Positions 60,319 to 64,000 of a stretch of 64,000 bases of DNA are shown in pieces. The stretch covers positions 1,860,001-1,924,000 of the forward strand of contig NZ_PGER01000001.1 of assembly GCF_002797935.1 (NCBI RefSeq), read 5' to 3'. The translations under genes and the position numbers were made by a program. Source of the stretch: Flavobacterium sp. 1 (GTDB lineage Bacteria; Bacteroidota; Bacteroidia; Flavobacteriales; Flavobacteriaceae). The notes beneath the pieces were generated by a model that was not told the DNA's origin, made no database searches, and saw nothing but the letters and a program-made list of their open reading frames with translations. Positions within the stretch are counted from its first letter, which is position 1. The number at the start of each line of letters is the position of its first letter.

Positions 60319-61185
60319 ATGAAAAAGGAAACCATTTTCTCTACACAAGGTAACAAAACCGATCTCGGTCCTCTGATTATCAATAGAATGTTACCCAATC
60401 GCTATGCAAAAAAAGTGGGGTCTTTTGTATTTCTCGATTATGTAGCACCAGCTATCAAAGAAGTCATCAATGAAAAAGGGATGGGGGCTCATCCCCATCG
60501 AGGTATTGCTACACTAACCTATATTATTCAAGGAGAAGTCGAACACTTTGACAGTGCAGGCAATACTGGAAAAATACATTCAGGAGGTATGCAATGGATG
60601 AAATCTGGTAATGGAATTATACATGATGAAAATTTTAATTACGACTCTCAAACAGAAAGTAAAATTGTCCACGGATTTCAGTTTTGGATCAATTTACCTG
60701 CAAAAAACAAAGCCGAAAGCCCTGCTCACATAGCGATTCAAGCAAAAGAAGTTCCTAAAAAAGAATTTACTAACAATATAGGTTGGATAAAAGTAATTGT
60801 AGGTAACTATGAAGAGTTGAGTTCTAAAATACCAAATTATTCCGAGCAGTTTTTATATCACATTCATTTGGAAATGGGAAAGCAATTTTCCATCAATTTA
60901 GCTGATAAAATAGAGGCTGCCGCATTTTTGACCACACAAAATACAATACTTAACGATGCCGAATTTCAAGCAGGAGAATTTGTAGAATTTGAAAGAAAAG
61001 CAGGAGAAATCGAAATAAAAAACACTTCTAAAACCGCTATTGATGTACTATTGTTTGGTGGCGAAGAATATACAGAACCTATTGTGTCAGAAGGTCCGTT
61101 TGTCATGAACTCACTAGCTGAAATATGCGACGCTTACCGAGATTTTTATGCGGGGAAATATGGCGAAATTAAATTTATAATGTAA
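60319..61185 (+). CDS. pirin-family cupin protein
   Basis: 288 residues. The metal-binding set is His58, His60 (MGAHPHRGIAT), His102 and Glu104 (GIIHDE), as in pirins. A bicupin fold (N- and C-terminal halves, second with GKQFSINL and VEFERKAGEIEIKN). Pirins act as quercetinase-like dioxygenases or redox-controlled regulators. It lies just before an FMN reductase and OYE gene, forming a likely flavin/quinone response unit. Confidence 0.9.
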   Translation: MKKETIFSTQGNKTDLGPLIINRMLPNRYAKKVGSFVFLDYVAPAIKEVINEKGMGAHPHRGIATLTYIIQGEVEHFDSAGNTGKIHSGGMQWMKSGNGIIHDENFNYDSQTESKIVHGFQFWINLPAKNKAESPAHIAIQAKEVPKKEFTNNIGWIKVIVGNYEELSSKIPNYSEQFLYHIHLEMGKQFSINLADKIEAAAFLTTQNTILNDAEFQAGEFVEFERKAGEIEIKNTSKTAIDVLLFGGEEYTEPIVSEGPFVMNSLAEICDAYRDFYAGKYGEIKFIM

Positions 61186-61212
61186 GATAATTAACTTTTA
61201 AATTAAAAAAAT

Positions 61213-61752
61213 ATGAAGATTTTAGCATTCGCAGGAAGCAACAGTAGTACTTCCATCAATAAAAAATTAGTAACGCATACAGCATCTTTTTTTGATGACC
61301 ATTTGGTAGAAATTTTGGATTTGAATGATTTCGAAATGCCAATATTTAGTGTAGATAAAATAGCCAAAACTGGAATACCGCAATTGGCTTTAGATTTTGC
61401 TGGTAAAATTGACGAAAGTGGTTTGCTTCTTATCGCTCTTGCCGAAAACAATGGAGCCTATTCTACTGCTTTCAAAAATATTTACGATTGGATTTCGGTT
61501 ATTCCAGAACGCAAAGCATTTGGTAATAAACCCGTTTTTGTTTTAGCTACTTCTCCAGGAGAAAGAGGTGGAGCTACAGTATTAGAATTAGCAAAAAACA
61601 CCCTTCCATACTATGGCGCAAATGTGATTGAAACATTTTCATTACCAAGTTTTTATGACAATTTTAATGATGAAAATGGAATCATAAATGATAGTCTTGT
61701 AGATGAATTGGAATCAAAAATTGAGACAATAAAAACAAATTTATTGATATAA
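61213..61752 (+). CDS. NADPH-dependent FMN reductase
   Basis: 179 residues. Flavodoxin-like FMN site FAGSNSSTSINKKLV at the N-terminus; ALAENNGAYSTAFKNIYDWI and ATSPGERGGATVLELAKN are typical of the NADPH-dependent FMN/quinone reductase family. It supplies reduced flavin or reduces quinones. It lies 28 bases after the pirin stop. Confidence 0.9.
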   Translation: MKILAFAGSNSSTSINKKLVTHTASFFDDHLVEILDLNDFEMPIFSVDKIAKTGIPQLALDFAGKIDESGLLLIALAENNGAYSTAFKNIYDWISVIPERKAFGNKPVFVLATSPGERGGATVLELAKNTLPYYGANVIETFSLPSFYDNFNDENGIINDSLVDELESKIETIKTNLLI

Positions 61753-61763
61753 ATTAAAAAGAA

Positions 61764-62843
61764 ATGAAACTATTACAATCAAATAAAATAGGGAATTTAA
61801 CCCTAAATAATAGTGTAGCAATGGCACCAATGACACGTGCACGTGGCGAAGGAAATGGAGTAGCAAATGATTTGACCCTTTTATATTACACCCAAAGAGC
61901 AACTGCTGGGTTGATAATCACAGAAGGTATTAATATTTCGGAACAAGCATTAGGAAGTCCTTTCACGTTAGGAATTTATGCTGAAGAACAAATTGCAGGC
62001 TGGAAAAAAGTAACCGATGCCGTTCACGAAAAAGGAGGCAAAATTTTCGCCCAGCTTTGGCATACAGGTCGTGTAGCGCATTCGGCAGATAAAAATGGTG
62101 AATTACCCGTTGCTCCATCAGCAATTGCTATTACAGGACAACAACATTTTTCGTCACAAGGACTTGTAGATTATGAAATCCCGAGAGCATTGAGTATAGC
62201 TGAAACAAAACAAGTAATTCAAGACTACAAACAAGCTGCCATAAACGCCATTAAAGCAGGTTTTGATGGGGTAGAATTACACGCTGCCACAGGTTATTTG
62301 CCCAATCAGTTTTTAGCAGAAAGTTCCAATCTACGTACAGATGAATATGGTGGAAGCATTGAAAATCGCTGTCGCTTTATTCTTGAAGCAATGCAAGAAA
62401 TGGTAACTGTCATTGGAGAAGAGAAAGTAGGTATCAAACTATCGCCAAGTCTTCCGTACAATAACATTCTTGAAAGCGATCCACTAGCAACTTACACCTA
62501 TTTAATAATGCAGTTGAATAAGCTGCCATTAGCATACATTCACCTAATGAATCCCTTATTTCTTCCCGAAGATGGTTTCGACCAATATGCAAAAGATGTA
62601 ATGGGAACCTTCGGAAAATTAACCAAACATTTGGTAATAGCCAATGCAGGATATAATCGTGAAACTGCCGAAGCTGAACTAAACAAAGGAATAGCTAAAA
62701 TGATTTCCTTCGGGGTTCCGTTTATTGCCAATCCCGATTTAGTAAAACGTTTTGAACTAAACGCCGCACTCAATGAAGCTGATCGAACCACATTTTACGG
62801 AGGTAATGAAAAAGGCTATACCGATTATCCAAGTTTACAATAA
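61764..62843 (+). CDS. old-yellow-enzyme-family alkene reductase
   Basis: 359 residues. TIM barrel with MTRARGEGN, HTGRVAH, RVAP-like motif and C-terminal ISFGVPFIANPDLVKRF. The substrate-anchor pair, usually His-x-x-Asn or His-x-x-His, reads HAAT (His then Thr), followed by GYLPNQFLAE. It reduces activated alkenes and may also act on nitro compounds. It follows the FMN reductase by 11 bases. Confidence 0.92.
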   Translation: MKLLQSNKIGNLTLNNSVAMAPMTRARGEGNGVANDLTLLYYTQRATAGLIITEGINISEQALGSPFTLGIYAEEQIAGWKKVTDAVHEKGGKIFAQLWHTGRVAHSADKNGELPVAPSAIAITGQQHFSSQGLVDYEIPRALSIAETKQVIQDYKQAAINAIKAGFDGVELHAATGYLPNQFLAESSNLRTDEYGGSIENRCRFILEAMQEMVTVIGEEKVGIKLSPSLPYNNILESDPLATYTYLIMQLNKLPLAYIHLMNPLFLPEDGFDQYAKDVMGTFGKLTKHLVIANAGYNRETAEAELNKGIAKMISFGVPFIANPDLVKRFELNAALNEADRTTFYGGNEKGYTDYPSLQ

Positions 62844-62872
62844 ATCAATTCACAAATTGAAAGTAAAATAGA

Positions 62873-62887
62873 CCCTATTAGATAGGG
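62873..62887. promoter_or_regulatory. small palindrome before SDR
   Basis: CCCTAT (62873-62878) and ATAGGG (62882-62887), loop TAG, 18 bases ahead of the SDR ATG. Could be a short operator or RNA hairpin. Confidence 0.3.
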
Positions 62888-62905
62888 ATATAAAAAACAA
62901 CAATT

Positions 62906-63652
62906 ATGACTACATCAACAAATAAAACAGCAATCGTAACAGGAGCTGCAACAGGTATCGGTCGCGCGATTGCCATCCGTTTAGCCAAAGATGGAATTGC
63001 AGTAGCCGTTAATTATGTTGGAGATTCAAAACAAGCCGATGCCGTAGTGAATGAAATTAGAAAAGCTGGTGGTATTGCAAGAGGATTTCCTGCAGATGTG
63101 AGTAACGTATCAGCTATTATAACTCTTTTTGATACTGTAATCCAAGAATTTGGCGGAATCGATATTGTAGTAGCCAATGCAGGAACTGCTATTATGGGGA
63201 TTCCTATTGCTGATGTTACCGAAGCGGACTTTGACCGTATCAATACGGTAAATTATAAAGGAACTTATTTTGTGCTGCAACAAGCTGCCAAACACATTAG
63301 AAATGGGGGACGCATTATTCAGATATCTTCAACAAGTTCGCTTTATCCCGCAGCGGGTCTTGGGATTTATGCTCCCAGTAAAGCAGCCGGGAAAGTGGTT
63401 ACTGAAATTTTGGCTCAGGAACTTGGGCATCGTCAAATATCCGTAAATAGTGTTTTTCCTGGACCAACAAGAACTCCTTTAATGGAAAAAGAAGTTTCAA
63501 AAGAAGAAATGGAACGAATTGCCCAAGGAATGAATTTAGGAAGATTGGGCGAACCAGAGGACATTGCGGGCGCAGTAGCATTTCTTGCAAGTCCTGAAGG
63601 AGCTTGGATAAATGGGCAACAAATTATTGCAAACGGCGGTGGTAGAATATAA
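62906..63652 (+). CDS. SDR (short-chain dehydrogenase)
   Basis: 248 residues. TGAATGIGRAIA cofactor site, NAGTAIM, SSTSSLYPAAG and catalytic YAPSKAAGKV, ending GAWINGQQIIANGG. Classical SDR with unknown substrate, the fifth complete classical or NmrA-like SDR of the region. It lies just ahead of a luciferase-like flavin monooxygenase gene. Confidence 0.92.
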   Translation: MTTSTNKTAIVTGAATGIGRAIAIRLAKDGIAVAVNYVGDSKQADAVVNEIRKAGGIARGFPADVSNVSAIITLFDTVIQEFGGIDIVVANAGTAIMGIPIADVTEADFDRINTVNYKGTYFVLQQAAKHIRNGGRIIQISSTSSLYPAAGLGIYAPSKAAGKVVTEILAQELGHRQISVNSVFPGPTRTPLMEKEVSKEEMERIAQGMNLGRLGEPEDIAGAVAFLASPEGAWINGQQIIANGGGRI

Positions 63653-63671
63653 CTTTTAACAAAAAAGCACT

Positions 63672-64000
63672 ATGGAAATTGGAATAGACAGTTTTGCATC
63701 AGGCACCATTCAAAAAGCTATTGATGGAGCAAATATATTAGAAGAATTATTGACCAGAATAGAACAAGCGGATCAAGCTGGTTTGGCAATATTTGGAATT
63801 GGAGAACACCATCGCCGTGAATTTTTTGATTCGTCACCAGCCATAATTTTGGCAGCCGCAGCCGCCAGAACTAAAAAAATAAAGCTAACCAGTGCAGTTA
63901 CTGTTTTGAGTGCTGCCGATCCAGTTCGAGTTTTTCAAGAATTTGCCACACTTGACCTCATTTCGAGAGGAAGAACAGAATTAGTGGTAGGTCGTGGCTC
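63672..64000 (+). CDS. luciferase-like (LLM class) flavin monooxygenase, 5' part
   Basis: About 109 codons before the right edge. IGIDSFASGTIQKAIDGANI, GIGEHHRREFFDSSP and AVTVLSAADPVRVFQEFATL are typical of LLM-class flavin-dependent oxidoreductases. The gene continues outside. It follows the SDR by 19 bases in the same direction. Confidence 0.88.
   Translation, partial: MEIGIDSFASGTIQKAIDGANILEELLTRIEQADQAGLAIFGIGEHHRREFFDSSPAIILAAAAARTKKIKLTSAVTVLSAADPVRVFQEFATLDLISRGRTELVVGRG

Overview
The window looks like chromosome from a member of the Bacteroidota, most likely Flavobacterium or a close relative. The DNA is AT-rich, there is a SusC/SusD pair with a Reg_prop/Y_Y_Y regulator, Shine-Dalgarno sites are weak or absent, a few promoter-like sites resemble the Bacteroidota -7 box (TAnnTTTG), and most proteins have flavobacterial character. 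No tRNA, rRNA, CRISPR array, IS element or prophage was recognised.

Layout. 1-7978: a SusD/SusC glycan-uptake operon (minus strand; a third lipoprotein is cut by the left edge) with a divergent membrane regulator. 8065-19741: a potassium-scavenging kdp locus. It holds three tandem micro-ORFs including kdpF, then kdpA, kdpB, kdpC, a porin, a stand-alone KdpD sensor half and a separate HAMP/PAS histidine kinase. A frameshifted copy of the kinase sensor half and a sigma-54-type (NtrC-like) response regulator lie at the far end; no KdpE is present. 20305-29429: the most unusual segment, a seven-gene minus-strand operon. In order of transcription it encodes a beta-barrel plus LecA-like lectin protein, a TPP-dependent 2-oxoacid decarboxylase, a flavin amino-acid oxidase, a VioB-type ferritin-like protein, a 14-cysteine protein, a DUF692/MNIO iron oxidase and a DUF2063/BufC-like partner. 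This joins MNIO peptide-modification logic to the VioA/VioB type of amino-acid oxidation and coupling, and I do not recognise the whole as a described system. 30282-36410: an RND-MFP-TolC efflux operon with its TetR repressor and two matching operators.

36501-41575: an SDR/HxlR pair, a small palindrome-rich MITE-like element, a GNAT remnant, and an alkylation-damage operon in which Ada is split (AraC plus methyltransferase in one gene, the zinc methyl-acceptor domain in another) and grouped with AlkB and a second 2OG-Fe(II) oxygenase. 41576-64000: a long stretch of small redox and electrophile-stress operons. It includes quinone-reductase-like MDR proteins, SDRs, SnoaL-like proteins, a pirin, an FMN reductase, an OYE, OsmC and alpha/beta hydrolases. 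They are governed by three HxlR, two AraC, two Crp/Fnr and one OxyR-type regulator. Near-identical terminators (ACCGTTGA/TCAACGGT) close many of these units, and several places keep only the 3' end of a lost gene followed by that terminator, which suggests repeated duplication, recombination and loss.

Regulatory logic can be read in several places. Two pairs of two-box operators link each AraC gene to a second, distant transcription unit in the window. TetR operators sit before both tetR and tolC. HxlR-type direct repeats lie in divergent promoters. The OxyR-like protein has cysteines at positions 199 and 208.
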